From: Tetranychus cinnabarinus
Taxonomy: Eukaryota; Arthropoda; Arachnida; Trombidiformes; Tetranychidae
Direction of reading: 5' to 3'
DNA: 64,000 nucleotides
NCBI GenBank assembly: GCA_022266195.1
Contig: WHVY01000001.1
Location: 19,096,001-19,160,000, forward strand
In this document: in pieces, positions 36,298 to 49,182 of the stretch
How positions within the stretch are numbered: the stretch's first letter is position 1
How the letters are laid out: each line of letters begins with the position of its first letter
Notes under the pieces: model-generated
The model's input: the letters and a program-made list of their open reading frames with translations, nothing else
The model's database searches: none
Told to the model about the DNA's origin: nothing
Made by a program: the position numbers and the translations under genes

Positions 36298-37156
36298 GTT
36301 AACTGTGTCTTGGTATTATTAGAACCAAAAAATATACTTAATAAGAATAGCAAACAAACTTAATAGGCCACTAGGAAACATGTATGACAAAAGCGACGCG
36401 TAAATTGTGGTATTAATAATTTAAGCCTGTACCAAAGACTAATTGCGTGAATCTCTCAATGAACCATGTCTATTGAAAAATATGTCCAATGTATGGGAAT
36501 GAGCATATGCAGCATCTAAAAGCAAAGCAAAATATCCATTATGTCAATGATCATTAGAAAGAAACCTGAATGGACCGCTGGCATTTTATATTAATGACTG
36601 ATGAGCAAACTCCAGACAACTTTACTTTAAGTGAAAATCGAAAGCATTAGCAGACCATTAAGACCATATAAAGCATTATAAGACCAGTTGAGCAACCGTT
36701 GAAGGTCGAAATTAATCAGATCAGAAAGATATACAGACATGGCAAGGATTAAATCAGAGAGAAAACTGTCAATCAAACTGTTATCCTAAAGAATCTACAA
36801 CTTCCATAGCCCAAGGAAAAGACCATGCACATGTGCTAGAGTTTTTTAACGGCAAATGAAACACATATATGCATTTTATTATTGACTCGAAGGTCACAGT
36901 TATTTCATATGATCTTTGCGATTTGCAGAAAACTCAAGTAAGCAATCTAACAATCCAAAAATGCTTCAAACTGATACATTGTTATATTTTACAACATTTT
37001 AACACTACTTAACAAAAATACTGAAAGACAAATGGACAGAAATCGGGTAGTAATTGATTTGGTACATATGCATACTCTGTCGGTTTGTAGTGACACAAAA
37101 TCTGAGTCCTTTTTGTCATTTAATAATTTCTATGATCGACAGTTCTGCAAGAAATC

Positions 37157-38555
37157 CATTCAATTTGCTAAGGATTGTAAAGACAAGCAGAAGTTGTTAC
37201 TAAAAAGACAAGATTGTCACCTTTATGCAACTTTATTGCACCAAGTTGAAACAAATAGGCAGCTACGGAGAATAATTGATTTCTTATATATTTAGACTCT
37301 GTCGGTTTGTAGAGAAATAAAATCTGAGTCCATTAGTACCATTTAAAAATTTCTAAGATTCTAAGTTTTGCAGAAAATCGAGATCAAAGTTGAAACTTCG
37401 ATCGTCATTTGTACATTTATGCAATGAGATTTTTTCATGAAACTCCTTTTTACTGATGATAAGTTTGATTGCAAACCAGAAAATACAATAATTCTGAGAA
37501 ATGAAAGTTTATTTTTTCTGTAAAACAGATAAGTTCGATTTTTATCAAAACCGACCAATTTCAATGACCAAAATACTTAGAGAGCTTAAACTTAATATTT
37601 GTGCACAAGAATTGATAGCAAACATTGTCGATCGAACGATTTTGTCAATTTATCGATAGTTCTCTTGATTTCGGCCATTGGCCTTAAAACTTTGAGCCTC
37701 AATATTTCGAGAATGGTACAACCTAGAATCATCATTCTTTGTTCAATCAATAGATCTTATTATGGGTCATAACATTATATGAGCATATTCATGAAATAAT
37801 GAATATCTTTCTAACACCTAGCATTTGTGTTAAGTAACCATTTAGCTTTATAAATCAAGTCTCGTAGCTGACAGCATAATGATACAATGCTATAACTTTT
37901 TTTCTGTATAATATTAAATCATCTAAAATTTATATTGTAATAGTCCACAATTAGATCTATTGATCGGAGAAAGAATGATGATTCTAGGTTGTACCTTTCC
38001 CTTGATATTGAAGCTCAAAGTTTTAAGGCCAATGGCCGAAATCAAGAGAACTATCGATAAATTGACAAAATCGTTCGATCGACAATGTTTGCTATCAATT
38101 CTTGTGCACAAATATTAAGTTTAAGCTCTCTAAGTATTTTGGTCATTGAAATTGGTCGGTTTTGATAAAAATCGAACTTATCTGTTTTACAGAAAAAATA
38201 AACTTTCATTTCTCAGAATTATTGTATTTTCTGGTTTGCAATCAAACTTATCATCAGTAAAAAGGAGTTTCATGAAAAAATCTCATTGCATAAATGTAAC
38301 AAAGGCGATCGAAGTTTCAACTTTGATCTCGATTTTCTGGAGAACTTAGAATCTTAGAAATTTTTAAATGGTACTAATGGACTCAGATTTCATTTCTCTA
38401 CAAAGCGACACAGTCTAAATATGTAACAAATCAATTATTTCCCGTAGCTGCCCATTTGTTTCAACTTGGTGCAATAAAGTTGCATAAAAGTGACTATTGT
38501 GTCTTTTAGCAACAACTTCTGCTTGTTTTCAGAAGTCTTAGCAAATTAAATTGTT
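37157..38555. repeat. Long, well-matched inverted repeat (copies D and E), potential hairpin
   Basis: The left arm (about 37157-37765) and the right arm (about 37945-38555) are reverse complements. The inner roughly 370 bases are nearly identical, which is why the same 67-codon-like frame appears at 37361-37564 (minus) and 38146-38349 (plus) with only a few differences. The outer 220 bases are more diverged. The roughly 180-bp spacer contains sequence that matches, in reverse, the end of copy A at 22.5-22.6 kb, so the right arm plus spacer is one fuller minus-strand copy. A transcript across it would fold into a long double-stranded hairpin. Confidence 0.88.
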
Positions 38556-39325
38556 TATTCAAATTATTCGAGTGTAAATCAATCAAACCTTGTAACCCAA
38601 AAAGCCCACAAATAGGCATGATGAACATCTGCAGTGAATCGGTCTAGTTTTTAATTATCTCGTGAGAAATATTTTGAATCAATAGTTTGAGGAATGAAAT
38701 TAAATATGAAAGTATCAATTCTCGTCATTGCATAATGAAGAATTCTTGATTTAAAGAATAAATTAATTCCATTAAGGTGTTTACATTTCATTCTAGGATT
38801 AATTTCGTCAATTTAAAGTAATTTAAGTTAAATTACAAAATTGTTACTAAATGAATGCAAATGTAAATCTGATATTGGAAACAATCAACTGGTTATTTTC
38901 ATTCATCAACCATTGTTTTGGCAAGTTGTCCCTTTGAGAAGTTAATTTGGCTCTGAATTGTAGTCGAGCAAGTTCAAGTCTCATGTAAGATGAAATTTTG
39001 AGCAGCATTTTTGTGAGTCGAATCAAGTGAATTAATTAAGATGGAAAGAGACAAGGAAGACGAAGAAAATTGATATTAATAATTTCAAGTTGCTTGAAAT
39101 AAAGTTGATTGTCTGCATTAGATGCTAAAGGCAACTAAATCCAACATCATTTTCATTCTTGTATTATTTTCAGCATTCACATTTCGGTTCCCATCGTGTT
39201 ATAATTTAACAGTCAAAGGTGCAAATCAAGTGAAAAGGTTGAATCATTAATGATCTATTAATGAAACAGTAAACATTAAACAGTGTAAAGCTCATCATAC
39301 AAGTATCTTTGGTTCAGCTTGAGAA

Positions 39326-42300
39326 ATGGCGTCAAAAGAGGTTTCGTATTTTCATCAAATTTCGCTCTAAATGTTTGATTAATGTCTTACTTCTCACTGT
39401 TTTCAACAGGACAAGAGTGCTTCTAAACTTGGCAAAGGCCAGTCGAAACATTCATCATCGACTACCGATGGCGAGGGTGACAAGCTGGTTGGAGTTGATG
39501 ATCAAGATTACTCCATTCATGGCCAGATTGTTAGAGTAATTGAAGCCGCGAGATTGTTTTTTCAAAACCAATTTGAGAAGGCGCTGGAACTATGTAAACA
39601 AGACAACGAACAACATCTTTACCTGACACTCAGCTATGGTACCATGTCTTGGCTTCGAGCTTGGATGACATTTGAAAAGGTTTGTATCTTTGCTTTGAAA
39701 CCTAATCCGACATCTTTATATGGCAATCGTCATCTTTGCTTTTGCTATCCTGGAATCCTAACCTGAAATCTTTTGGAGTTGACGTTATGAATGACTTTAT
39801 ATCGATTTTATATGAAAGTCTGACTTTGGATGATTAAGGAAATCAAATAACTTTTACAGAAGCCATTTCATTGAAGTTTTTGAATACTTATTTAAATTTT
39901 ATTCAATGTAACTACATGTAGTTTGGTCAATTATTTGTAACTCTTAATATCCTTGGGTTTTAAAAAAGCAAATCCAGGAAAAGAACAAAGTTTTACAATC
40001 GATTTATGAAGTTGAAATAATTGAGTCTTTTTTCTTGCTTCTTGGATATCACGCAACGATGATTCTTGCAGCCAGAAATTGAGTTTGCCATAGAAGCATT
40101 GAAAAAGTCAGTTGATTTGAGTTCAGCTCGGAAAAGACATTATTCTTGGATGGATTACCTTAGAAGAACAAATTATGATGAATTCACAGAAGGTAAATCA
40201 TTTCTTGAATAATCATTCATTTTGAAGAGAAGAGTTTATTGATTCGTTTCTTTTTTCCAGAGGAGATTCATGCTGAATTGGCATATGCTGATTCTGTATT
40301 CATGCTAGCATTGATTACTTTTGTCCAAGATCAAAGTTTCCTCAGCTTAATCAAAGGCGCCTGTCGTTTCCGTTATGGTTTCCAATCGTACAAGTAAGGT
40401 CTAAAAGAGTCGTGAAAATAAACATTTATTTTAATGCAATGAAACCTTTCCAACAGAATCTGTCAAACTATTATCCAAAAGCGAACCAAATGGCAGTCTG
40501 AAGTAACTCGAAGAGAGTTTGCATCTGGTGTTCATGCTGGAACTGGCATTTATAACCTGGTAAGTTACCAGTTGTTGCAAATTTTGTAAATTTTGTTATG
40601 TAAATATCAAACTCGATAACTTTTCAGGCTCTTTCAATGTCTCCTCCAAGAGTTTTGAGAATCCTTGAATTCATGGGTTTCTCGGGAGAACGAAGTATCG
40701 GAATTGATGAATTAACAGCTGCTGCTGAATTGGATGGGACTGGACGAAGTCTATTTGCAATTATATTACTTTTGATCAACTTCAGTCACATTGAAACAAT
40801 GATTGGATGGGGAGAGAAGGATATCACCAGGATTGAGGATTTATTGGATAAACAAGCCAGCCATTGTCCGAAGGTAAATACGGTTGGAGTGTGTTTCGAT
40901 CTAATTCCAGAAGAAATTAAAACAATTGCGAACTTTTATTTCAGAGCGTTTTCTTGCCATTATTCACTGGTAAATTGTATCAATTGAAAGGGAACTGTGA
41001 TGATGCGATCAAATCTTTCAATGAAGCAATTAAAATGCAAGATGAGTGGAAACAACTTCATAATGCTTGTAATTGGGAAATTATGTGGAACTATGCGTAT
41101 GTATCATAACTTTAAACAGTTAAACATATCTATACAAATCACACCTAATGAATAAAATTCTTGAGATCAAATTGAAATAACGATTTTGATCATTGAAACA
41201 CAATCAGAATAACATGTGTCGATAAGCTGTAAATCTGTAGGAAATTTTCAGCTTCAAACCTTTTCAAGATCAACATTTTCTTATTTTTATGCTCGACTGT
41301 TTCACTAATCATTCTCTCATTTTTTAATTAATCAATAATAATTTACAGGGTTCAAGGAAATTGGACAAAAGCATCTGAATATGCAGATAAGATGAGGAAA
41401 GAAAGTTTATGGTCACCATGCACTTTTACGTACCAATATGCAGTCTATCTGTACATGTTGAGAGAGGAAACAAATGACCATTCATTATCTGCTAAAATAA
41501 ACGATGCAATGAGGTAAAATATCACTTAAATAATAATTAACATTATAAATGATAGATTAATATAAAGTCTCATAAATTTATAACGCTGGTAACTCCAAAC
41601 AAGATTGAATCTTCGATTCAAAGCTTTGCTCTATGACTAAAGTGAAATTTTAAAAATGGGTTCGACTGCCTAAAATCAACCCAAAAGTCCCTTTAGCTTA
41701 ACATTATTGAATGAAGTTTGTTGATCAAAGAGGGTAAAAAAACGAAATGTTTTATTATTTTTCGCTAAAAATGAATGTACTACAATTTACATAATATTGG
41801 TATGAATTTATGAGACCATTGAAATGTTTAGTTTCAAGAATAAAATTTTACTGCTTTGCTGATGCTTTGATATCTTTTTCATAAACCAGGGAAGTTCCTA
41901 CTTTGAAACGACGTTTTGCTGGTAAAAGCACGCCAAGAGAAAAATTTGCATGCAGAATGGCTGAGAAGTTCATTGAGAATGGCGGTAAAATGGTTGTTCC
42001 CGCTTATGTAAGTTTTTTTAACGAACTTGATTTGAAATTTTCTGGTTACATTTTGATAATAATTTTAATTTTATTTCTTGTTTCTTCTCTTCAAGGAAAT
42101 ATTTTATATCTGGAATATATTTTCAAGCATCAATGCTCCACAACTAATTGAACCAATTCTTAATACAGTCGATAAACAGTTGAAATTATTCACCAAAGGT
42201 AAGACTTTTTTCCATTTCCAGTTGTTTATTTTTGTTAATAATCTGTATTTTATTTACATTGGGAATTAGTGGTTAAAGAGTCAACCGATGATTATTGCCT

Positions 42301-42604
42301 ATTGCTGTTGTTGAAAGGAGTCTGTTTACGACATCTTGATAAATCAATGGAATCTACAACAGTTTTGATGGAGATTTTTGAACATCAGCAAAATATTTCA
42401 GCAAATCATTACATTCTTCCATGTGCTTGTCTTGAGTTGGGTTGTTCAAACATTAAGTTGAAAAGGTACAAAGAAGCTCGAGATTGGATGAAAAAAGCAA
42501 TCACTAATTATACCAAATATCCAATTGAGTTGATTGTTCATGTGAGATCACATTTTGCCATTAAATCAATCAAAGGTGAAAATGATCAAATCTTTTGGAA
42601 CTAA
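39326..42604 (+). CDS. Tetratricopeptide repeat protein 39 (TTC39) homologue
   Basis: Eleven exons (39326-39340, 39410-39679, 40072-40192, 40261-40393, 40457-40559, 40628-40873, 40945-41096, 41349-41513, 41890-42007, 42096-42198, 42270-42604) join with consistent phases to 586 aa. Matches to TTC39A/B are EEIHAELAYADSVF, LITFVQDQSFLSLIKG, GVHAGTGIYNLALSMSPPR, ILEFMGFSGER, SFNEAIKMQDEWKQLHNAC, a strong FAGKSTPREKFA block and YIWNIF. The last exon holds C-terminal TPR-like helices (SMESTTVLMEIFE, ARDWMKKAI). Vertebrate TTC39B affects lipid metabolism through LXR stability; the role in arthropods is not established. The five-codon first exon, with a weak GTTTCG donor, is the least certain part. 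Confidence 0.93.
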
Positions 42605-43848
42605 ACTTATCAAGTATTTTACTCGATTTTTATCTCAATTTACGAATTATTTTTGTCATGCTTTGTCAATTTTAATACATTTAATCAACTTTATTGGAAT
42701 TTAAAATTATTAATATTTTTGATACTTTTCTTACTCCAAAAGCAATGACTATTCTTACAAAATTATAATCTCAATTTTTGCAGATACAAAATTTTATTGT
42801 AACGGAGCTTTAAAATAAATTTGCTTGTTTTATAGTCAAATTGTTCAATCAATTATTCTGATGATGAAAAACAAATAATATTGAAATGGCACTTCAATGA
42901 TTGATCTGATTGAATTTTGAATAACACCTGTTGACATTCGATTCAAGGATGAACTTGATTGTTACAGAACAGAGATTGACTACATTGTTGTAATACGTTT
43001 CAAGTAATATTTAATGATGATTAAAATTGCTTGTGGTAACAGATGAAACATAATAGCAGGGAAGGACAAATTGTCTTTATATTTTTTTAGTAAAGCCACT
43101 TGTTTTTAAAGTTGTACTCTAAAAATGGAACCATAACGATTGACAAATTTAAACATTTTAATTTACCTTTACACTAAAATTGTTTTCATTAATGATTAAA
43201 TGGTAAGACCAGGATACAACAATCCATCACACGAATATCTATTTTTAAAGGTAAAACTTAAGTGAGTCTATTTCCCGTTTTCTCAGTAAAGTAAAGCTTA
43301 ATCGTAATGATTCAAATTACTCTGCCGTAAACGAGACAACAAAATTTTATGGCTGATTGACCCAACTCACAATTTACTTGTCTTTTTAACTGAATTTTAC
43401 AAATAACTGTACTGAAAGCTCAATAATTAAGTTAACAGTATAACAATTAGTTATCATGAACAATTGAGAAATATGTGGGAAGCTGAGCAATTTTGCACTG
43501 ATTAATGATTAAATCACATCAATGTGTTTGTGCTGTGAAATTACTGCTGCAAATTTTATGCATTTTTGATGGCACTTCTTTAATAATTCAGTTATCAGTG
43601 TGTTTTGCGTTACAAAATGAGGTGATTCAAGAGGAAACTTTCCTCATTTTTTTTCTCTCTGAATGAGTGTTACAAGAAATAAAATAAATCCGGTTAATTT
43701 AATTAATTAATCGGGTTTTTGTATTTAAGGTAATTTTAAAAGATTTTTGCCTTTTATACATTCGCAATAGATTTAGGAAAAAAGAATTGCCATACAATTT
43801 TTTATAAACATTTTATAGCCATACAATGAAAGACTTTTCACATGGACA
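42605..43848. other. 1.2 kb intergenic between convergent TTC39 and atlastin genes
   Basis: AT-rich, holding the two 3' UTRs. I see no coding sequence, RNA gene or clear repeat. Confidence 0.45.
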
Positions 43849-45937
43849 TTATCTCGTGTTTTGAACAAGTGGCCTTCGATCTCCTCTTGCTCCTGCTTCT
43901 CCTCCAGAAGCTCCTTGAGACACTGACAACATTCTGTTCTCTAAATACCTCTGTACCATTAATAACATCGAGTCTTGGATCCACGAATGAACCTGGGAGA
44001 CAATTGCATCAACCGCCATAACAATCTCGGGAAGAGTTCCAAGAAATCTACAATTGTTAGAAATTAAAGTTGAGAAATATTTAGTCGTATTGTTATCATC
44101 AAGAAATGTGTTGGTTAAAAAATCAGATAACGAACACAAAAAGATGTTAGAGGTTTACTTACTTAGAACTGGTATAAGTTAGAAGGAGAGCAAACGAACA
44201 CGTTGCACAGAGAAAGAATAGATTGGAAAGTGGGAGAGCGATTGATTCAAAGATTTTTGAACAAAAATATAGAATAAAAGACCAGACCAAAAGGATAAAA
44301 CTCGAACCAAATAAGTTAAGCATATTTTTTGACTTATTTTGGGCACAAAAGTGAGTGAAAGCAGTGGATATACTTTCTTCCAATTGCTTCATATACATCT
44401 CTTCGATTTCTTTTCCACCCATTTTACGGAATTTTAAGAAACAGTCAAGAGCTTCAGAACGATATTGCTCGTGTTTACGTTGCAACAACGATTCATTGAG
44501 ATATGGTTTATTACCACCACACATTTCCTCCATACTTGACATATAAAGATCTCGAGCTGATGCAATAGCTGCTAGATTATTAGCCTCCGCAGTTGCTTCC
44601 AACATGGACTTGGGACCGGGTATTGTATCTCCTAAAAACAGATAAAAAGGATTAGCCAAACATCATATTACAGGTAAACAACAATGAATTACCTTTGAAG
44701 ATGGAGGTGTAGACTTTGAAATATTCCAGGAGCTGACGACCTGAAACTTCTTCCCCACCAATATTCTTGAGACGAATTGTATATGGTGAAACCAAAAGTG
44801 GTATCAAAGTCTTGAGAAAATCGATAAATTTGGGTGAAACATCTTTCGTTCGACCATCAAATTTTTTGGTAGATACTTCAAATCCGGGATGAGGCATCAA
44901 GAAACATTCAATATCTGCAAAACAGCTTCGAATATTTCTTCTGAGTCGTTGAAGTTCTTCAGGCATATCTTCCATTATCTCCAGCCTCTTATCTAACAAA
45001 GATTGTCCTCCTTTTAAACCATATTCATGAGCATCAGCGTAAGGCCAATCACGAACTAAGAACATAAGTTTTTGGAAGGGTTTAACATCGGGTGAAGCCT
45101 CTAAGGCAAGTTTACCATATTCAGTAAAAAGTTCTAAGAATTGAAGATTATCTTCCTGTAAATTCAACATGATATTGAATATCTGAATTGATGAGGTCAT
45201 TGTTGAGAGGGCAAAAACAGTTGCACTGTCACGAGTTGTGTGTCTGCCATCGAAAGTTCCTTGAGTATCCATGAGAAGAACAGCGATTTCTTTGCCATCT
45301 TTCTCAATTATGAAGGGCTCTGACCACATAAGGATACCAGTTGTCTCCCGGTCCGGACCTGATCTCCAAGAGAAACCTGATCAACAAGAACAAATTTGAA
45401 CTGAATATTAAAGCTAACAAGGAAAATGATGAATGTGGCAAAAAGCAAATGAAAAGATACGAAAAAAATAAACATAAAGGCAAGTAGAAGGAAAGGAATC
45501 AAACAATATGTACATGTAAATGACCTTGGCACTAAATTGAAACATCAAAGCCAAACTTTTTCTATAGAGTGTTTAAATAGAGAAACCTAAAAGCGCCTTT
45601 TCATTAAAATCATAAACTTACCTTTTAAAGGTACATCTTCATCATCCAACCAATCACTTTCCCCTTGTCTACTAAAATATCTTATAAAGAAATTGAGTAA
45701 AAATGATTTCCCCGTCCTGAAAGTTCCAGCAATTGAGACAACAGCCACAGGCTTATCCTTCACCTTATCCTGGAGAAGAATTGATGAAAGAGCCTCCGTG
45801 TCTAGTTTTAATTGATGACCTCCAGATTCTGTTTTAACAATTTGAACAATTTGAACAGGCCCAGGTTCTGGGATGGTCGATGAAACATCATCAGATTGGT
45901 AATCATCATAAAAATCACCTTTTGAATTAGATACCAT
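43849..45937 (-). CDS. atl: Atlastin (ER membrane-fusion GTPase)
   Basis: Dynamin-like GTPase that tethers and fuses ER tubules. Exons 45937-45622, 45376-44693, 44631-44163 and 44047-43849 join in frame to 555 aa, the normal length. GTPase motifs: P-loop AGTFRTGKSFLL (family usual GAFRKGKSFL), FSWRSG with switch 1, switch 2 DTQGTFD and the LVRDW base motif. The helical middle region follows. Then come two closely spaced hydrophobic segments (about 430-455 and 460-485) forming the ER hairpin, and an amphipathic C-terminal helix with VMAVDAIVSQVHSWI. The arginine that acts as an arginine finger in the P-loop is kept. An intron falls just after the second hydrophobic segment, which is conserved context for this family. 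Confidence 0.95.
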
Positions 45938-47970
45938 TGTTAATTTAATCAAGAAACACAGTTTAAAAAAAGACAAGATCTGCCAACTCAATGAATAAAG
46001 TAATATTGTGTAGTTCCTAACCAAACCAAAACAGAGATACAAAAAAGATTTAACTGTTAGGCAGGGGGTCGTTACATAATTACATACAGAACACTAACAA
46101 CACAACAACATTATTACTTTATAAAATCTTCAAATGATTAGCTATTAATATTTAAATTTTCAATAAACTCAAATCAGATACATTTGAAATTCAATTAAAA
46201 CCGAATAATAAGTTTACTTAATTTATAATGGACACTCTTCTTGTTTCAAGAAAAATCCAACAAGACATTAGATTTTAAGATGGCTGGATAAATCTGAGTC
46301 AACAGTTTATTGATTTGCAAGCTTTCAACATTAACATTTCATGATATACTCTTCGTGTCTTATTTTATAATATTAATTATTTATTGCAAGCAACTCTTCG
46401 CTATTCATAAAAAATTGTGAAATCTAGAACAATATGGTGAAGCTATTGTCTTGGGATGAAAAATCAATTTTAATTTTTATGGATTGGTACTACAATGTGA
46501 TTTAACTTTCATTTGGCGTCTTCATGTTGATCTTGATGTTACTTTTTTTACATTGATCTCAACAAACTGTAAGTTGATCCTACTTTAGATTAACAATTAG
46601 TCTCTTGTTTTTATGTTTTGATTAACAAGCTACTTGAGTTGAAGAAAGTGATTAAAATCCAATCTAATCCAACACAAGTAAGTCAATTGAACAAGATTGT
46701 CTTAGGCTCAAGGATAACTAATGAAATCCTCAATTATTATTCAATATTAACTATTATGATCAAGATGAGTGTTCTGATTAAGCTGTTACAATCTATTAAT
46801 ATTATCAGCTAACAATTATGCTTGAATTAAGGTGTAGTCAAGTCGACATTTAGGTTCAATGTTCTATTTATTTTTGGCAAAAATTTTACAATTGTATAAG
46901 TCGCATTATTTATCATCTGAGCATTGTAAAACAATAAAGGCTAAACATATGATTAGGAAACACACATTAAAACATTGTATAATTCATCAACACAATTAAA
47001 TTGGCAAAATCGTAATTTTATGGCCAATGTTGTAAAAATTTAATAATAATTTTGTGTTAAGTAATTGATGAAACTATGAATATGAGTAAGATATTAAACA
47101 CTATTACAGGTAACATTAAACGTTTATTTACACAGATGATGAACTAGGTTTAAGGAAGAGACAAAAATTGTTGAATAAGGTGAAAATGGTGTAACGAAAA
47201 TTTGGACTGCGACTGAGGAATTTTCGAATACATTTATAATTGAAATCATTGTTTAACGGTTTTGTTCAAACCAGGAATTGGCTTCAAAACAAGCCAAATT
47301 GTATCTCTAATTTTTCAGCCTTCATATTAATTCATTATTTTTTTGTCTCTCTCAACAAATTAAGGTTCGGATATGCATATTCAATTGCTGAGTGATATTC
47401 CAGAATAAAAGAGTTCTTTATTAAACCTGTTGATGGATTATCTGAACCAAATATTGAAGATGCTTCTTGTATAAAGTCATTGTTAAACTATTTCCCAAAC
47501 TGGAAGAGAACTGGTAGCAACTCAAAGTCTTTGATCAATGGGTTATCCTGTTTTAATATTGATTCACCTTTCAGTGGGATTCTTGTGAAGATATTATCAT
47601 TCAGTCGAGCTGTGATCGAAATCCAAATTACATACTGTGGGCATTAATTTCGTATTATCAAGCGGCATATTATGTATCTTGGTAAAATTGGTTGATCTTC
47701 TAGTATTATTGGGGACTGTCGATTTGAAAAATATCAATTCGGATAAGTGTGTTGTATCAATCGTATTATTGGTGATCGTGTCAAATATTCAAAAAGTTAA
47801 TCTTGAATGGTTTTTTATTCAATCATTTAAAGAGCCGATTCCATCAAAACAGATTCTGGCCTGAAGTCAGTTTCATTTAATCGACTGAAACCATCCTGGT
47901 TTGGATGCTGTTTCAATCGGTACAGAAAATCTGTAAACCAACTTGTTACGGCACGACCACCATCTAACCA
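45938..47970. other. 2 kb intergenic upstream of atlastin and downstream of the four-TM gene
   Basis: Contains the atlastin 5' UTR and the likely 3' UTR of the minus-strand four-TM gene. Plus-strand open frames at 46618-46812 and 47637-47864, and a 75-codon frame around 47,410-47,645, show no motif, splice partner or start context that I can support. Confidence 0.4.
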
Positions 47971-49182
47971 TCATGAGATAAATACATCGTCTTCTAGTTC
48001 AGTCTCTTGCTCTTGGCCCACTTGATTCGATGGATTTACTGGTACATTATTAATCTGATTATTTTCACGTTTAACTTTTATAGACTGAGATTGGGACTTG
48101 TGTTGGTGAGCACTTGCTGACGATACTGATGCTCTTGAGAAGGAGCCTCTGGATGTTGACCATTTTTTAGATCCAGTGTTGTTTGATGTCCCTTCTTGAT
48201 TGCTGTTAACCACAGATGTTTTACGTGACATTTTTGAAGATTGTCTTGAAGGTAAAGGCTTGGACCAAAGCATACGAATTTCACGCAACAACAAGCCACT
48301 TCGAAGCACGTAGAGTAAAATTGTGATGATTGAGAAGGCAGAGGCGACCACACAAACCAAGTTTTGCAAAGCAATTGTTTTAGTGTATAAAGCAAAAATG
48401 GATGCAACTAAGGCACTGATCATACCAAGAGTGCATATAATTTCAGCAGCAACCTTTCGTCGAGCAGACCAGCTAATGTAATCACATTGTCCAATCAAAT
48501 GGAGAAAGTAAATTGTAAATGTATAAAGACAGGAAAGTATGTTGACGGCGGAAAAACATATGGCGGTTAAAGTTGAACATTCAAGATTATCAGAAAGGTA
48601 AAAGTCTTCACATGGATCAGCCAATTTGGAGGCTACAAAAGCTGCTAAGGATGCTAACATGATGAGTAGAAGTATAATCCCATGGAGTAAAGAGGAACTG
48701 GTAGCACTTATTAGACCACCCATTTCAATGGATGAAGAAACAGTGGCTGAATCATTGAGAGCTCTAGGACCAAAAGAGTCACGCTCCAATAGAGTGGCCA
48801 AACGATTCTCTGAGTCGGTAATTGGGTTAGATTGAAGACGACTGGTTACCTGTTTTTTGCCATTCACTAAACCCTGAGATGGAGTTTCTTGCAATGATAA
48901 TGATCTTTCAAGCAATAATTGTTGACTGGAGGTTGATGAGGATTGTTGAGTCAAAACTGAACCTGTTAATGATTGAAGAGAAGCTAGTTGTCGATGTGAT
49001 GATACCGTTGCTCCAACTGGTGGTGTTGCTCCTACAGGTGATGTCGATACAATTGAATCAACACCAATGGAACTTTTATTGTTTCGTTCTTTAATCGATG
49101 AAGTTGTCTTAACATTTGTTGACTTTGGTGGTTTAGGTGGAGCTGGACGCAAACGTTCCAGCGAATAGATGTCATCGTCCAT
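47971..49182 (-). CDS. Four-transmembrane protein with long disordered tails (MARVEL-like topology)
   Basis: Single-exon gene of 403 aa. The N-terminal 160 residues are disordered and Ser/Thr/Gln-rich, with a proline motif PAPPKPPKS near the start that could bind SH3 domains. Four hydrophobic helices follow at about 166-186, 203-228, 244-266 and 272-294. A short first loop contains two cysteines (PCEDFYLSDNLEC), which may form a disulphide. The C-terminal 100 residues are basic and Ser-rich, ending in an acidic ELEDDVFIS. Both ends should be cytosolic. This layout resembles MARVEL-type or tetraspan vesicle/junction proteins, but I do not recognise a specific family, so the function is unknown. 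The long intact frame with a clear start supports it as a real gene. Confidence 0.75.
   Translation of the reverse strand: MDDDIYSLERLRPAPPKPPKSTNVKTTSSIKERNNKSSIGVDSIVSTSPVGATPPVGATVSSHRQLASLQSLTGSVLTQQSSSTSSQQLLLERSLSLQETPSQGLVNGKKQVTSRLQSNPITDSENRLATLLERDSFGPRALNDSATVSSSIEMGGLISATSSSLLHGIILLLIMLASLAAFVASKLADPCEDFYLSDNLECSTLTAICFSAVNILSCLYTFTIYFLHLIGQCDYISWSARRKVAAEIICTLGMISALVASIFALYTKTIALQNLVCVVASAFSIITILLYVLRSGLLLREIRMLWSKPLPSRQSSKMSRKTSVVNSNQEGTSNNTGSKKWSTSRGSFSRASVSSASAHQHKSQSQSIKVKRENNQINNVPVNPSNQVGQEQETELEDDVFIS

Larger units (their letters stand above)
34111..39325. other. 5.2 kb intergenic region dominated by inverted repeats
   Basis: Between the HPS1 start (minus strand) and the TTC39 start (plus strand). 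It holds two inverted-repeat pairs of one repeat family, listed separately, with a partial extra block at about 37,040-37,150 repeating the ACTCTGTCGGTTTGTAG segment found again at 37,290. The remaining sequence (34.2-35.1, 36.3-37.0 and 38.6-39.3 kb) shows no gene. Open frames inside the repeats come from the repeat itself. Confidence 0.6.

Noticed and set aside
36610..36690. Short AGACCA/AGCATTA tandem-like repeats
   Set aside because: Only two or three irregular units, too few to call a repeat array and unlike a CRISPR.
37361..38349. Two nearly identical 67-codon open frames on opposite strands
   Set aside because: They are a by-product of the inverted repeat arms. There is no start context, splice partner or known motif, and the related copies at 22.1 and 35.2 kb do not keep the frame.
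47410..47864. Plus-strand frames of about 75 codons near 47.4-47.9 kb
   Set aside because: They lie in the probable 3' UTR of the minus-strand four-TM gene, with no homology or splice evidence.
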